Source: Tardiphaga sp.
GTDB lineage: Bacteria > Pseudomonadota > Alphaproteobacteria > Rhizobiales > Xanthobacteraceae
Direction: 5' to 3'
Length of the DNA: 20,132 bases
Assembly (NCBI GenBank): GCA_014377915.1
Contig: JACMOT010000580.1
Location: forward strand, 1-20,132
Below are positions 1 through 7,213 of this stretch, piece by piece. The notes below the pieces were generated by a model. The model made no database searches, had not been told where the DNA came from, and saw nothing but the letters and a program-made list of their open reading frames with translations. A program made the translations under genes and the position numbers. How positions within the stretch are numbered: the stretch's first letter is position 1; each line of letters starts with the position of its first letter.

Positions 1-979
1 CGGTCCGGCCGGCATGGCCTGTGCCCAGCAACTCGCCCGCGCCGGCCATGACGTGCATCTGTTCGAGAAGGCCGGCAAGGCTGGCGGGTTGATGCGCTAC
101 GGCATTCCCGACTTCAAGATGGAAAAGCATGTCATCGACCGCCGCGTCGCGCAGATGGAAGCCGAAGGCGTCACTTTTCACTACAATTCACCGGTCGGCG
201 GCAGCGCGCCCGGCGCGGTCGATCCCGCCGAACTGCTGAAGACCTATGAGGCGGTCGCACTGACCGGCGGCGCCGAAGCCGGTCGCGACCTGCCGATCCC
301 GGGCCGCGACCTCAAGGGCATCCATTTCGCGATGGACTTCCTGCCGCAGCAGAACCGCCGCGTCGGCCACGAGCCGCTCGGCGAGGTCAACGAGATCCTC
401 GCCACCGGCAAGCATGTCGTCGTGATCGGCGGTGGCGACACCGGATCCGATTGCATCGGGACTTCGTTCCGCCAGGGCGCGACCTCGGTAACGCAGCTGG
501 AAATCATGCCGGCACCGCCGGAACATGAGGACAAGGCCATGACCTGGCCAAACTGGCCGCTGAAGATGCGGACCTCGTCGAGCCAGGCGGAAGGCGCGAA
601 GCGCGAATTCGCCGTGCTGACCCAGACCTTTACCGGCGCCGATGGCCGCGTCGAGAAGCTCAACTGCGTGCAGGTCGATGACAAGTTCAAGCCAATCCCC
701 GGCAGCGAGTTCGAACTCAAGGCCGACCTCGTATTGTTGGCGATGGGTTTCGTGCATCCTCTCCATGACGGCATGTTGAAGACGTTGGGCGTCGATCTCG
801 ACCAGCGTGGCAACGTCCGCGCCGCGCTCACCGATTTCGCCACCTCGCTGCCGAAAGTGTTTTCGGCGGGCGACATGCGCCGTGGCCAGTCGCTGGTGGT
901 GTGGGCGATCCGCGAGGGCCGGCTATGCGCCCGTGCCATCGACCAGTTCCTGATGGGCGCCACCACGCTACCGCGCTAG
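1..979 (+). CDS. gltD: Glutamate synthase (NADPH) small subunit, 5'-truncated by window edge
   Basis: The beta subunit of glutamate synthase passes electrons from NADPH through FAD and Fe-S clusters to the large subunit GltB, which makes glutamate from glutamine and 2-oxoglutarate in the cytoplasm. The reading frame is already open at base 2 with [18 protein letters not shown], the end of the first dinucleotide-binding motif. It continues with [13 protein letters not shown], a second Rossmann motif [16 protein letters not shown] (NADPH site) and the C-terminal FAD motif [22 protein letters not shown] split around the AGD. This is the usual order of the family. The N-terminal cysteine-rich Fe-S domain and the start lie outside the window. 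gltB is expected upstream but cannot be seen. The stop is followed by a hairpin, consistent with the end of a gltBD transcript. Confidence 0.95.
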   Translation, partial: GPAGMACAQQLARAGHDVHLFEKAGKAGGLMRYGIPDFKMEKHVIDRRVAQMEAEGVTFHYNSPVGGSAPGAVDPAELLKTYEAVALTGGAEAGRDLPIPGRDLKGIHFAMDFLPQQNRRVGHEPLGEVNEILATGKHVVVIGGGDTGSDCIGTSFRQGATSVTQLEIMPAPPEHEDKAMTWPNWPLKMRTSSSQAEGAKREFAVLTQTFTGADGRVEKLNCVQVDDKFKPIPGSEFELKADLVLLAMGFVHPLHDGMLKTLGVDLDQRGNVRAALTDFATSLPKVFSAGDMRRGQSLVVWAIREGRLCARAIDQFLMGATTLPR

Positions 980-997
980 GAACTGCGAAATAGCTTT

Positions 998-1025
998 CGG
1001 CCCTCGCGAAAGCGGGGGCCGGTTT
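998..1025 (+). terminator. GC-rich hairpin after gltD, probable terminator
   Basis: The arms CGGCCCTCGC (998-1007) and GCGGGGGCCG (1012-1021) form a 10-bp stem with one G-U wobble and a GAAA tetraloop. Only three T follow (1023-1025). It sits 19 bases after the gltD stop. The stable stem and tetraloop favour a terminator; the short T run makes it a weak intrinsic one. Confidence 0.5.
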
Positions 1026-1205
1026 CCACCGCCGTGAAAAACGCGGTGATAGCAATTTCGGTGCAACAGCCACGTGGATAATTTCCCGATGCCATCGGGT
1101 CACCACAGAAAAGTACGATTGCGCCGGCACCACCGTGCCGTGACCATCCGCATTGACGACTTCACCCGCGCGCCAACTGATTGTATTCCGCGCTCGATCC
1201 GTGTC

Positions 1206-1559
1206 ATGCGGTGGCTTGCGGCGGGAATCGTGCTGCTCGGCCCATCTGTCATTCCGGCTTTGGCAATGCCTAGAAGCGTCGCCTCCAGCGCGGGATCATT
1301 CTTCGCCGCGGCGGCGCAATGCGAGACGTTGAACCTGATCACGCCGGGCCAGACCGAGACGCTGATCAAGGCGCTCAATAACTATCTCTCCCCGACCGAC
1401 CTCATCCACATGCAAAACGGCTACGCGCGTGGCCTGAAAGAATCGATGGTCTATGTTGTCGAACTGAAGCGCTGGGCGCCGTTCTCCGCGGATTCCTCGA
1501 GCTGCTACCGCGTGCAGGGTGTGCTCGACGATTACAAGGCGCAACTGGAAGGCAACTGA
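1206..1559 (+). CDS. Small exported protein of unknown function
   Basis: I do not recognise this family. The frame is open from a GTG at 1074. I place the start at the ATG at 1206 because it begins a clear Sec signal peptide, MRWLAAGIVLLGPSVIPALA, with a likely cut after ALA. That gives 117 residues, roughly 97 after processing. The 44 residues before 1206 are rich in Arg and His and look non-coding. The mature part has two cysteines, one near its N-terminus (AAQCETL) and one near its C-terminus (SSSCYRV), which could form a disulfide in the periplasm. No good ribosome-binding site is visible before 1206, so the start is uncertain. It is convergent with the response regulator gene, 25 bases apart. 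Confidence 0.55.
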   Translation: MRWLAAGIVLLGPSVIPALAMPRSVASSAGSFFAAAAQCETLNLITPGQTETLIKALNNYLSPTDLIHMQNGYARGLKESMVYVVELKRWAPFSADSSSCYRVQGVLDDYKAQLEGN

Positions 1560-1584
1560 GCTGAGCCGGTTCAACGCCGGAGCA

Positions 1585-1968
1585 TTACGCCGCCAGTTCG
1601 TGCATAGCCGCGATGATTGCCTGGGCATCGTACGGTTTCTGGAAAAACCGGCTGCGCTCCGGAAGCTGGTCGAGATTCGCCGTGCGATGGCCCGAGACGA
1701 TGATGATCTCGATCGGCGGCCAGCGCCCCCGGATCGCGGCAGCCAGCTTCATGCCGTCCATCGAGCCAGGCATGTCGACATCGGTGAAAACCAGACGAAT
1801 GTCGGTGCGCGCCCCCAGGATGGCGACCGCCTCGTCGGCATTGCTGGCGCACACCGCCTCGAAGCCGGCGTCCCCAACAAGGTCGATTGCCATCAGTAAC
1901 TGCATCGGGTCGTCTTCGACGACCAATACGATCTGTTTGTCAGCCGAGCGTACCACCATCACCGCCAT
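1585..1968 (-). CDS. Single-domain response regulator (CheY-like receiver)
   Basis: This is a stand-alone phosphoryl receiver of 127 residues with no output domain, so it should act by protein contact or as a phosphate sink. Counting from the ATG at 1968, the acidic pair is Asp19-Asp20 (VVEDDP), the phosphorylated residue is Asp63 (FTDVDMPG), the switch Ser is Ser92 (IIVSGH) and the conserved Lys is Lys111 (FFQKPYD). All catalytic positions are present. A TTG at 1974 in the same frame is a possible earlier start. The gene follows the HWE kinase on the same strand, and the displaced 3' end of the kinase gene overlaps its start by about 29 bases, so the two look like a pair. An exact EcfG-type promoter lies just upstream at 2023-2047. 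By analogy with LovR of Caulobacter (inference) it may tune the general stress response. Confidence 0.88.
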   Translation of the reverse strand: MAVMVVRSADKQIVLVVEDDPMQLLMAIDLVGDAGFEAVCASNADEAVAILGARTDIRLVFTDVDMPGSMDGMKLAAAIRGRWPPIEIIIVSGHRTANLDQLPERSRFFQKPYDAQAIIAAMHELAA

Positions 1969-2182
1969 ATTCAATCAGGGCAATCGGGGCGCAAAATTCA
2001 ACGCGGAAGCCTGAGGGATCGTAACGCTTCACGGCCCCACCGGTTCCAAGCAGACCCATGTCAATCAGTCGCGTCCCCAGCCCCTTTCGATGAGGTTGCT
2101 GAACCAAGGGCCCGCCACTTTCGACCCAGCCCAAAGTGAGTTCGGTTCCGCTGCTCGACCAGGTCACCGCGACCTTCCCCCC
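1940..2182 (-). pseudogene. Out-of-frame 3' end of the HWE kinase gene (WxE and G-box region)
   Basis: In the +1 frame relative to the upstream kinase, this stretch encodes the missing end of the HWE catalytic domain: VAVTWSSSGTELTLGWVESGGP, split here around the TLGWVESGGP WxE motif, then HRKGLGTRLID (the ATP-lid glycine box) and a C-terminal strand. It runs to a TGA at 1940. The frame change maps to the C6 run at 2177-2182 on the plus strand (G6 on the coding strand). With five G the two pieces join as VPRGKVAVTW, giving one protein of 499 residues from the ATG at 3440. The window therefore shows a single-base frameshift. Sequencing error, real inactivation and slippage cannot be told apart from the sequence alone. 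Confidence 0.8.
2023..2047 (-). promoter_or_regulatory. Candidate EcfG-type (general stress) promoter for the response regulator
   Basis: On the minus strand the sequence reads GGAAC, 16 bases, CGTT. This is an exact match to the EcfG consensus GGAAC-N16/17-CGTT of alphaproteobacteria. It lies in the 3' part of the kinase coding region. The predicted start of transcription, about 2015, is close to 47 bases before the response regulator ATG at 1968. A chance match within coding sequence is possible. Confidence 0.55.
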
Positions 2183-3443
2183 GCGGCACGCTGAGCGCGC
2201 CGTATTTCACCGCGTTGGTCGCCAGTTCATGCAGCAGCAGCGACAGCGACAGCGCCGCTTTGGGGTCGAGGTCGACCTCCGGCCCCGTCAGGATGAACTG
2301 CGCGCGCTCGCCATGCGCGGCCACCGCGCTCGCCACGATGTCACGCATATGAACCGATACCCAGCTCTGGTTCACCAGCATGTCCTGTGCCCGGCTGAGC
2401 GCGGCGATGCGCAGGGTAAAGGCATTGACAGCATCGCGGTCGGCGACGTTGCGCAGGGTCTGCGACGCGATCGCCTGCACCAGCGTCATCGAATTTTTCA
2501 TCCGGTGGCCAAGTTCGAGATTGGCCAGCCGCAGCTGCGCTTCGGCGAGCTTGCGGTCGGTGACGTCATGCACGGTGCCCAGCATGCGCACCGGCTCTCC
2601 CTCGGCATCCAGTTCGAACTGCGCCCGGCGCGATATCCAGACGACCTCGCCGGTGTCTGCCTTGCGGATGCGGTATTCAACGACCAGCGGCATGTCCGCA
2701 TGCTGGCGCCGTTCCCGGGTCGATATTTCGACCCGGTCCTCCGGAAACACCAGCGCCTCGACCGCCTCGGGGCGTGTCAGCGGCTGATACTCCAGACCAT
2801 AGACCCGGCAGAACTGTTCGCTCACGGTCATCTGGTCGGTCGGGATGTCGATTTCGAAGCTGCCGATCTTTCCGGCTTCCTGCGCCATGCGCAGCCGCAT
2901 TTCATTGGCGCGTTGCGCCGCCGCCAGCTGATCGCCCTCGATCTTGGCGCGGCGCAATTCCAGCTGAATCATCACCTGACGCGCCAGCGCCTCCAGCGAA
3001 CCGATCTGGTCAGCGCTGAGCCCGCCCGGTCTCGCAACCGTGTCGATGACACACACGGTTCCCAGCACCAGTCCTTCGGGAGTTCGTAGCAGGGCCCCGG
3101 CATAAAATCGGATAAAGGGCGGGCCGGTCACGAGGGAATTGTCGCGCGTCCGCGGGTCTTGCGTCAGGTCAGGAATATTGAGTGTAGACCCCTGCGCGAT
3201 CGCGTGGGCGCACACCGACTGCTCGATTGGCGTCTCGCAGATACCAAGACCGGCCTCCGCCTTGAACCACTGTCGCCGCTCGTCCACCAGGCTCACCAAA
3301 GCGATGGGCGTGTTGCACAGCCGGCGCGCGAGCATTACCACATCGTCGAAGCCGACCTCCGCGGCGGTATCGAGAATGTTGTACAGTCCGAGACCTTCCA
3401 GTCGGATCAAATCGGCGACCAGCGCCGGTACGTCGGACATCAC
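2061..3443 (-). CDS. GAF-PAS HWE-family sensor histidine kinase, frameshifted near its C-terminus
   Basis: A cytoplasmic sensor kinase with no signal peptide or membrane segment. The order is a GAF domain (about residues 20-165), a short helix, a PAS/PAC domain (about 185-305, ending GTVHDVTDRKLAEAQL), then the HWE dimerisation region with phospho-acceptor His in ELGHRMKNSMTLVQAIASQ and the N-box HELATNAVKYGALS. HWE kinases commonly feed PhyR or single-domain receivers in alphaproteobacteria. As written, the frame shifts after GALSVP and ends in an unrelated tail of about 40 residues, stopping at 2061. It thus lacks the WxE and glycine-rich ATP motifs, which occur in the next frame (1940-2182). 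The start is GTG 3443 or ATG 3440; GAGGA at 3444-3448 precedes both and ATG 3440 is the likelier. It is divergent from the CsbD-like gene and upstream of the receiver gene. Confidence 0.85.
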   Translation of the reverse strand: MMSDVPALVADLIRLEGLGLYNILDTAAEVGFDDVVMLARRLCNTPIALVSLVDERRQWFKAEAGLGICETPIEQSVCAHAIAQGSTLNIPDLTQDPRTRDNSLVTGPPFIRFYAGALLRTPEGLVLGTVCVIDTVARPGGLSADQIGSLEALARQVMIQLELRRAKIEGDQLAAAQRANEMRLRMAQEAGKIGSFEIDIPTDQMTVSEQFCRVYGLEYQPLTRPEAVEALVFPEDRVEISTRERRQHADMPLVVEYRIRKADTGEVVWISRRAQFELDAEGEPVRMLGTVHDVTDRKLAEAQLRLANLELGHRMKNSMTLVQAIASQTLRNVADRDAVNAFTLRIAALSRAQDMLVNQSWVSVHMRDIVASAVAAHGERAQFILTGPEVDLDPKAALSLSLLLHELATNAVKYGALSVPRGEGRGDLVEQRNRTHFGLGRKWRALGSATSSKGAGDATD

Positions 3444-3611
3444 TCCTCACTTCGCAGCCGCGCGGCAATGACGCTACCGCATTCGTCCGGTTCGTGACAC
3501 ACCGCCTGCCTTCTCGCAAGCACAGCGGCCCTGCCACCTCGCCGAACCACGCGGAACCCGGAGCCACCTTGTGAATTAAATGTCCGAGAATTTCCTCACG
3601 GAGTGGATGAC

Positions 3612-3974
3612 ATGGACAAGGACCGTATCGCGGGCGCTGCGAAAGATGCCGCCGGCAAGGTTGAAGGCGTTGTGGGCAACATGACCGGGGATTCCCGTAC
3701 GGAGGCCTCGGGCCGCGCTCGCGAAGCGTCGGGCACCGTGCAGAACCTTTATGGCCAGGCCAAGGACGCGGTGCGCGACGCTACCGACGCTGCGACGAGC
3801 TACGCCAAGGACGCCATCGACAGCGATGTATACCGCGATGGCAGCCAGGCCGTGGTCAAGCAGGTGCGAGACAATCCGCTCGGCGCCCTGCTGGTTGCCG
3901 GTGGAATTGGTTTCGCCCTCGCAATGTTGCTGACCCGACCGCCGGCGCGACGCCCTAACCGCTGGGGCTACTGA
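3612..3974 (+). CDS. CsbD-like stress protein with C-terminal membrane anchor
   Basis: A 120-residue protein starting MDKDRIAGAAKDAAGKVEGV, the usual opening of the CsbD family (sigma-B and EcfG-regulated small stress proteins of unclear function). A run of alternating Lys/Asp/Ala helical sequence with YGQAKDAVRDA follows. The C-terminus, NPLGALLVAGGIGFALAMLL then a short basic tail RPPARRPNRWGY, resembles the ElaB/YqjD/DUF883 single membrane anchor, so the protein probably sits on the inner membrane facing the cytoplasm. I chose ATG 3612 because ACGGAG at 3597-3602 is correctly spaced and family members begin at this Met; a GTG at 3603 is in frame. A GGAAC at 3553 resembles an EcfG -35 but has no matching -10. 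A terminator follows at 4002. Confidence 0.85.
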   Translation: MDKDRIAGAAKDAAGKVEGVVGNMTGDSRTEASGRAREASGTVQNLYGQAKDAVRDATDAATSYAKDAIDSDVYRDGSQAVVKQVRDNPLGALLVAGGIGFALAMLLTRPPARRPNRWGY

Positions 3975-4001
3975 GCAATTCGGCTGGTCAACATTTGCCG
4001 C

Positions 4002-4038
4002 AAAAAAATCCCCCGGGTCGAAAGACCGGGGGATTTTT
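4002..4038. terminator. Bidirectional intrinsic terminator
   Basis: A7 (4002-4008), then CCCCCGGGTC (4010-4019), a GAAA tetraloop, GACCGGGGG (4024-4032) and AT5 (4033-4038). The stem is 9 bp with one bulged G. The A tract on one side and T tract on the other make it work on both strands. It lies between the convergent CsbD-like gene and the DUF459 gene. Confidence 0.9.
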
Positions 4039-4075
4039 CGTTGCTCGCAGGAGCGCTTCGATAACTCGAAACCGA

Positions 4076-5725
4076 CTACCGCGTGAAGAAACCCGGACTG
4101 GACGCCGAGGGGCCAAGCTCGAGCGGCGGACGCGGCCCGTTATTGCGCGGGCGCGGTGGCTGCGGCGCGTTCTGTCGCGGCGTATTATCGAAGCCAAAGA
4201 AACTGCCGATTGACGGCTCGTTGGCGGCCACCGGGCGAGGCTTCTTCGGCTTGGGCGGCGCCGGCGCCGCCATGACCGGAACGAGACCGTCCGGGCCAGT
4301 CACGGCGGCCGGAATTATCGCCGCAACCGGCGCCTCGCTCGGCGCGACCTGACGACCGACTTCACGACGTGGCCAGACGAAATCATCGGCGCGGCCGGCC
4401 GGCGCGACCAGCGGTTCGCCGCGCAGCAGCATGCGGGTCGCCAGTGGATCGGCAGCGATCGGCCGGGTGCCGGCGCCGCCGAGCAACTGGTCGGTGCCGA
4501 CCGAGGACGCCACCAGCGGAATGATCGGGCCAGCCAGCGGCCGTGGCGGCGGCGCGCCGGGCACGACGCTGGCGTCCGGGGTTGCGGGCTCGCTGGGCAG
4601 CGCGATCGGAGCCGACCGCCCGGCCAGCAAACGGGTAATCTCGCGCTCGACATAATGCGCCAGCTTGCGGGCGCCGGCCTTGGTAAAATACACCCCATCA
4701 TAGGATCGCAGCCGGCGATTCTGGCCCTCGAAGTCCGGGCCCTGCTGCAGGAAGCGACCGGCTTCGTCGACGAAACCATCCCAGACATCAACATAGGTAA
4801 TGCCCGCCTTGCCGGCGGCGTCGCGGTACAGATTGTCCAGGAACAGCATGTCCGAGGTGGCCTTGGCGCCGCGTACCGCCGGTAACCCGACCCACAGCAC
4901 CGGCACGCCCCTGGCCTTGAGCACGCCGATCATTTCCTCGATCTTTTTGGAATAAAGCTCGACCCAGCGGTCGTCGCGGAACTCGGCCACCGCATTGCCG
5001 CCGGCGCGGCTGCCGCGGTCGGGCGCCGCGATCGGCGGCGGGTCGGCGATATCGGCATCATCGGCGATTTCCGCCTCGGGCTTGGGCCCCGGCCTGGCCG
5101 CCTCGGCGCCACTCGCCTTGTCGTCCTTCTTGGCGCCCTTCTTGTCGGCGGGCTTGTCAGGCTCGCGGATCGCAACGCGGTCGTTAAGTCCCAGCATCAC
5201 GACGATCGCATCCGGCTTTTCAGTGGCGAGAATGCCCTTAGCCGCGGCCGCCCAATCGGCGGGATCGCCTTTCGGTTGGTAGCGCAGCAGGCCGGACACC
5301 GTCTTGTGGCGGCGGATCACGCCCATATCGGGCTGCTCGGAATAGGCGTCTTCCAGGCCATAGGCCAGCCAGTCGGCCATCGAATCGCCGAGCACCAGCA
5401 CATTGCGCTCCGGCGCCGCCGCGCCGTCGCGTTTTTCCGGAGACGGCGCGCGGGAATAGTCATCGCGCGGCTGGACGCGCCGCGGCGCCTGCTGCTGGAA
5501 TGGAGCAAAGAACGGGCTGTCATTGCCGAACCAGCCGCCACCATACCCGCCCCCGCGCTGCTGCTGGCGCGGCGGCGACGGTGGACCGCCGAAATTGAAA
5601 AACTGCGCGGAGGCCGGCGCAACAATGCCGAACAGCATGCCGATCGCCACAGCCAGCGCAATCAGCGGGCCGCGCTCGGCGCGCAAGCTGTCGAAACGCC
5701 ATCTGGATGTCGGCTTCTGGGACAT
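4076..5725 (-). CDS. DUF459 SGNH-fold exported protein
   Basis: This 549-residue protein belongs to the DUF459 branch of the SGNH/GDSL hydrolase fold, which includes esterases and O-acetyl transfer enzymes acting on envelope glycans. From ATG 5725 a signal peptide (hydrophobic 19-36) ends APASA-Q at residue 40. A Pro/Gln/Gly-rich linker (46-100) follows. Block I is VLVLGDSMADWL with Ser115, the block II Gly is Gly145 (KTVSG) and block III is LGLND with Asn181. A charged Lys/Asp/Ala/Pro-rich insert spans about 188-247. The Asp of block V is Asp343 (SYDGVYFTKAG), but the usual His two residues on is Tyr346. The last 180 residues are Pro/Ala-rich and low complexity. A GTG at 5755 could extend the start. 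It lies downstream of the Bug-protein gene on the same strand, 208 bases apart. The substrate is unknown. Confidence 0.85.
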   Translation of the reverse strand: MSQKPTSRWRFDSLRAERGPLIALAVAIGMLFGIVAPASAQFFNFGGPPSPPRQQQRGGGYGGGWFGNDSPFFAPFQQQAPRRVQPRDDYSRAPSPEKRDGAAAPERNVLVLGDSMADWLAYGLEDAYSEQPDMGVIRRHKTVSGLLRYQPKGDPADWAAAAKGILATEKPDAIVVMLGLNDRVAIREPDKPADKKGAKKDDKASGAEAARPGPKPEAEIADDADIADPPPIAAPDRGSRAGGNAVAEFRDDRWVELYSKKIEEMIGVLKARGVPVLWVGLPAVRGAKATSDMLFLDNLYRDAAGKAGITYVDVWDGFVDEAGRFLQQGPDFEGQNRRLRSYDGVYFTKAGARKLAHYVEREITRLLAGRSAPIALPSEPATPDASVVPGAPPPRPLAGPIIPLVASSVGTDQLLGGAGTRPIAADPLATRMLLRGEPLVAPAGRADDFVWPRREVGRQVAPSEAPVAAIIPAAVTGPDGLVPVMAAPAPPKPKKPRPVAANEPSIGSFFGFDNTPRQNAPQPPRPRNNGPRPPLELGPSASSPGFFTR

Positions 5726-5897
5726 GCGCCTCGACCGCGACCGGAACAATTCCACGCCTGCATACTACCGGATTCGGGCCGCAAGCGGGCAATCATGCGC
5801 ATAAGCTCGGCCACGGGCGGCCCGTCAAGGGCGCCACCGAATTATCAGCATCAGGGTTAGCGCCGCGGCGACGTACCGCCATGGAACGCCTGGAAGC

Positions 5898-5922
5898 CTG
5901 GCGGGCCGATCCTGCCCGCCAG
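5898..5922 (-). terminator. GC-rich hairpin after the Bug-protein gene
   Basis: A perfect 9-bp inverted repeat, CTGGCGGGC (5898-5906) and GCCCGCCAG (5914-5922), with a 7-base loop, 11 bases past the stop of the minus-strand gene. There is no T tract on the minus strand after it, so it may only slow transcription or stabilise the mRNA end. Confidence 0.4.
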
Positions 5923-5933
5923 TACAGCCCGCT

Positions 5934-6893
5934 TCAGATCCGCTCGATATTGCCCTTCTGCAGCACATCGCCCCAGCGCTTGACGTCGGCGGGGAGCAAT
6001 TCGGTGATGGCGGTCGGCGACGACGATTTGCCGAGGCTGCCCAGCGCCAACAACCGTTCCTTGATACCATCCTGGGCAAGCACCGCGACCGTGGCATCAT
6101 GCAGACGCTGCACGACAGCGTCGGGCATGCCGACCGGCCCCACCAGCCCATACCAACCGGGCGCGGCAAAGCCCGGAAAACCGGCTTCGGCCACCGTCGG
6201 GACATCTTCGAAACCGGGGAAGCGCTGCGCCGTGGTCACCGCGAGAGCGCGGAATTTTCCGGCCTTGATCTGCTCGGTCATCGAGATCGGCGGATCGACC
6301 ATGAAATCGACGCGGCCGGCGAGCACGTCGATCACCGCCTGCGATCCGCCGCGGAACGGGATATGGACGAATTTGACGCCGGCCAGCTGCGAAATCTGCT
6401 CGACGATCAGATGCGGTCCGGACCCCACGCCCGGCGTACCGTAGCTGAGGGATTTCCCGGCCTTCGCCGCGGCGATCATTTGAGCCAGATTGGCGATCGG
6501 CGATTCCGTGCTGTTGCAGAACATATAGGGCGATTCACTGACCAGGCTGATGCCCCTGAGATCGCCGACCGGCTTGTAAGGCAGCTGCTTGTAGAACGCC
6601 GACGACGCCGCGTAGGTCGCAGTGATCATGGAGATGGTGTAGCCGTCCGGCGTTGCCCGGGCGAGCTGCGCACCGGCCAGCGTCGTGCCTGCGCCCGGCT
6701 TGGTCTCGACGATAATGGTCTGGCCCAGCACCTTGGACAGGCCCTCGGCGATGATCCGCGCGGTGGTATCGGTCCCGCCGCCCGGTGCGAAACCGTGCAA
6801 CAGGGTGATGGCCCGCTCCGGCCACGCGGCCCGCGCCTCGAACGGAAGGAGAGTGACTGAAAGTCCGGCGAGTAATGCGCGTCTGCTCAACAT
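5934..6893 (-). CDS. Bug/TctC-family tripartite tricarboxylate transporter substrate-binding protein
   Basis: A periplasmic solute-binding protein of 319 residues. It begins MLSRRALLAGLSVTLLPFEARA, a signal sequence with a Tat-like SRRALL start and a cut after ARA. Family hallmarks are the N-terminal ITLLHGFAPGGGTDTTAR loop, VETKPGAGTTLAGAQLARATPDGYT, the HIPFRGGSQAVIDVLAGRVDFM helix-strand (split here by the GGS turn) and the late WYGLVGPVGMPDAVV. Ligands in this family are small carboxylates or amides; this one cannot be assigned. The membrane partners TctA and TctB are not nearby, which is usual for orphan Bug proteins. ATG 6893 was chosen over the ORF opening at 6950 because it starts the signal peptide. 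A strong 16-base palindrome overlapping the promoter suggests repression by a dimeric regulator not in the window. Confidence 0.92.
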   Translation of the reverse strand: MLSRRALLAGLSVTLLPFEARAAWPERAITLLHGFAPGGGTDTTARIIAEGLSKVLGQTIIVETKPGAGTTLAGAQLARATPDGYTISMITATYAASSAFYKQLPYKPVGDLRGISLVSESPYMFCNSTESPIANLAQMIAAAKAGKSLSYGTPGVGSGPHLIVEQISQLAGVKFVHIPFRGGSQAVIDVLAGRVDFMVDPPISMTEQIKAGKFRALAVTTAQRFPGFEDVPTVAEAGFPGFAAPGWYGLVGPVGMPDAVVQRLHDATVAVLAQDGIKERLLALGSLGKSSSPTAITELLPADVKRWGDVLQKGNIERI

Positions 6894-6952
6894 GATGAAA
6901 CCCCACTTGAAGAATTCGGGACGCGTATCACGTGACTGAAACGACAACACCG

Positions 6953-6980
6953 AATTTATCTTACGCAGTTACCGTATCAA
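6953..6980 (-). promoter_or_regulatory. Candidate sigma-70 promoter of the Bug-protein gene
   Basis: On the minus strand TTGATA (6980-6975), 16 bases, TAAATT (6958-6953). This has five of six matches to the -35 and four of six to the -10 consensus, and sits 60 bases upstream of ATG 6893. It is a motif reading only. Confidence 0.4.
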
Positions 6981-6991
6981 TACGTATTGAT
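6976..6991. promoter_or_regulatory. Perfect 16-base palindrome, likely operator
   Basis: ATCAATACGTATTGAT is identical to its own reverse complement. It overlaps the candidate -35 of the Bug-protein gene, about 83 bases before the start codon. The AT-rich symmetric form resembles operators of GntR or similar winged-helix dimers. The regulator itself is not in this window. Confidence 0.6.
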
Positions 6992-7213
6992 GCCATGATT
7001 TGAGGTATCGGAACCGACTTTCGGTCTGGATTGCATCAAAAACATATCCGGCACGGCACCCGATTGCGGCTCAGTGATCAATAAAACGCCGTTGCCGCAT
7101 TCCAGACGCAACCCTGAACTGTTGCTGCCATCGCCATGGCACCGCGCCGCCTTAAGTGCACATTAGCCACACCGCCAGTTTTTATGAGCGGTGATCCCGT
7201 TGAGCGCCGTTCT

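Larger units (their letters stand above)
6894..7213. other. 320-base intergenic region with promoter and palindrome
   Basis: No credible gene. The first 100 bases upstream of the Bug gene are AT-richer than the surroundings and hold an 8-base palindrome TCACGTGA (6928-6935), a candidate promoter and a 16-base palindrome, listed separately. The rest, 7000-7213, shows only a weak CACCGC/GCGGTG inverted repeat (7170-7175 and 7188-7193) close to the end of the lytic transglycosylase gene. Confidence 0.6.

Noticed and set aside
2136..3089. 317-residue plus-strand open frame opposite the HWE kinase
   Set aside because: It lies antisense to well-recognised GAF, PAS and HWE domains, is rich in Arg, His and Gln, and resembles no family. 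It is a shadow of GC-rich codon use.
3467..3491. EcfG-like promoter for the HWE kinase (CGAAC, 16 bases, CGTC on the minus strand)
   Set aside because: One mismatch in each box, so weaker than the two exact sites; not listed as a feature.
3553..3577. EcfG promoter for the CsbD-like gene
   Set aside because: GGAAC is present at 3553-3557 but neither N16 nor N17 gives a CGTT-like -10. Plausible biologically, not supported by sequence.
6099..6860. 253-residue plus-strand open frame opposite the Bug-protein gene
   Set aside because: Antisense to a clear Bug/TctC protein; composition (Arg, His, Asp-rich) is that of a shadow frame.
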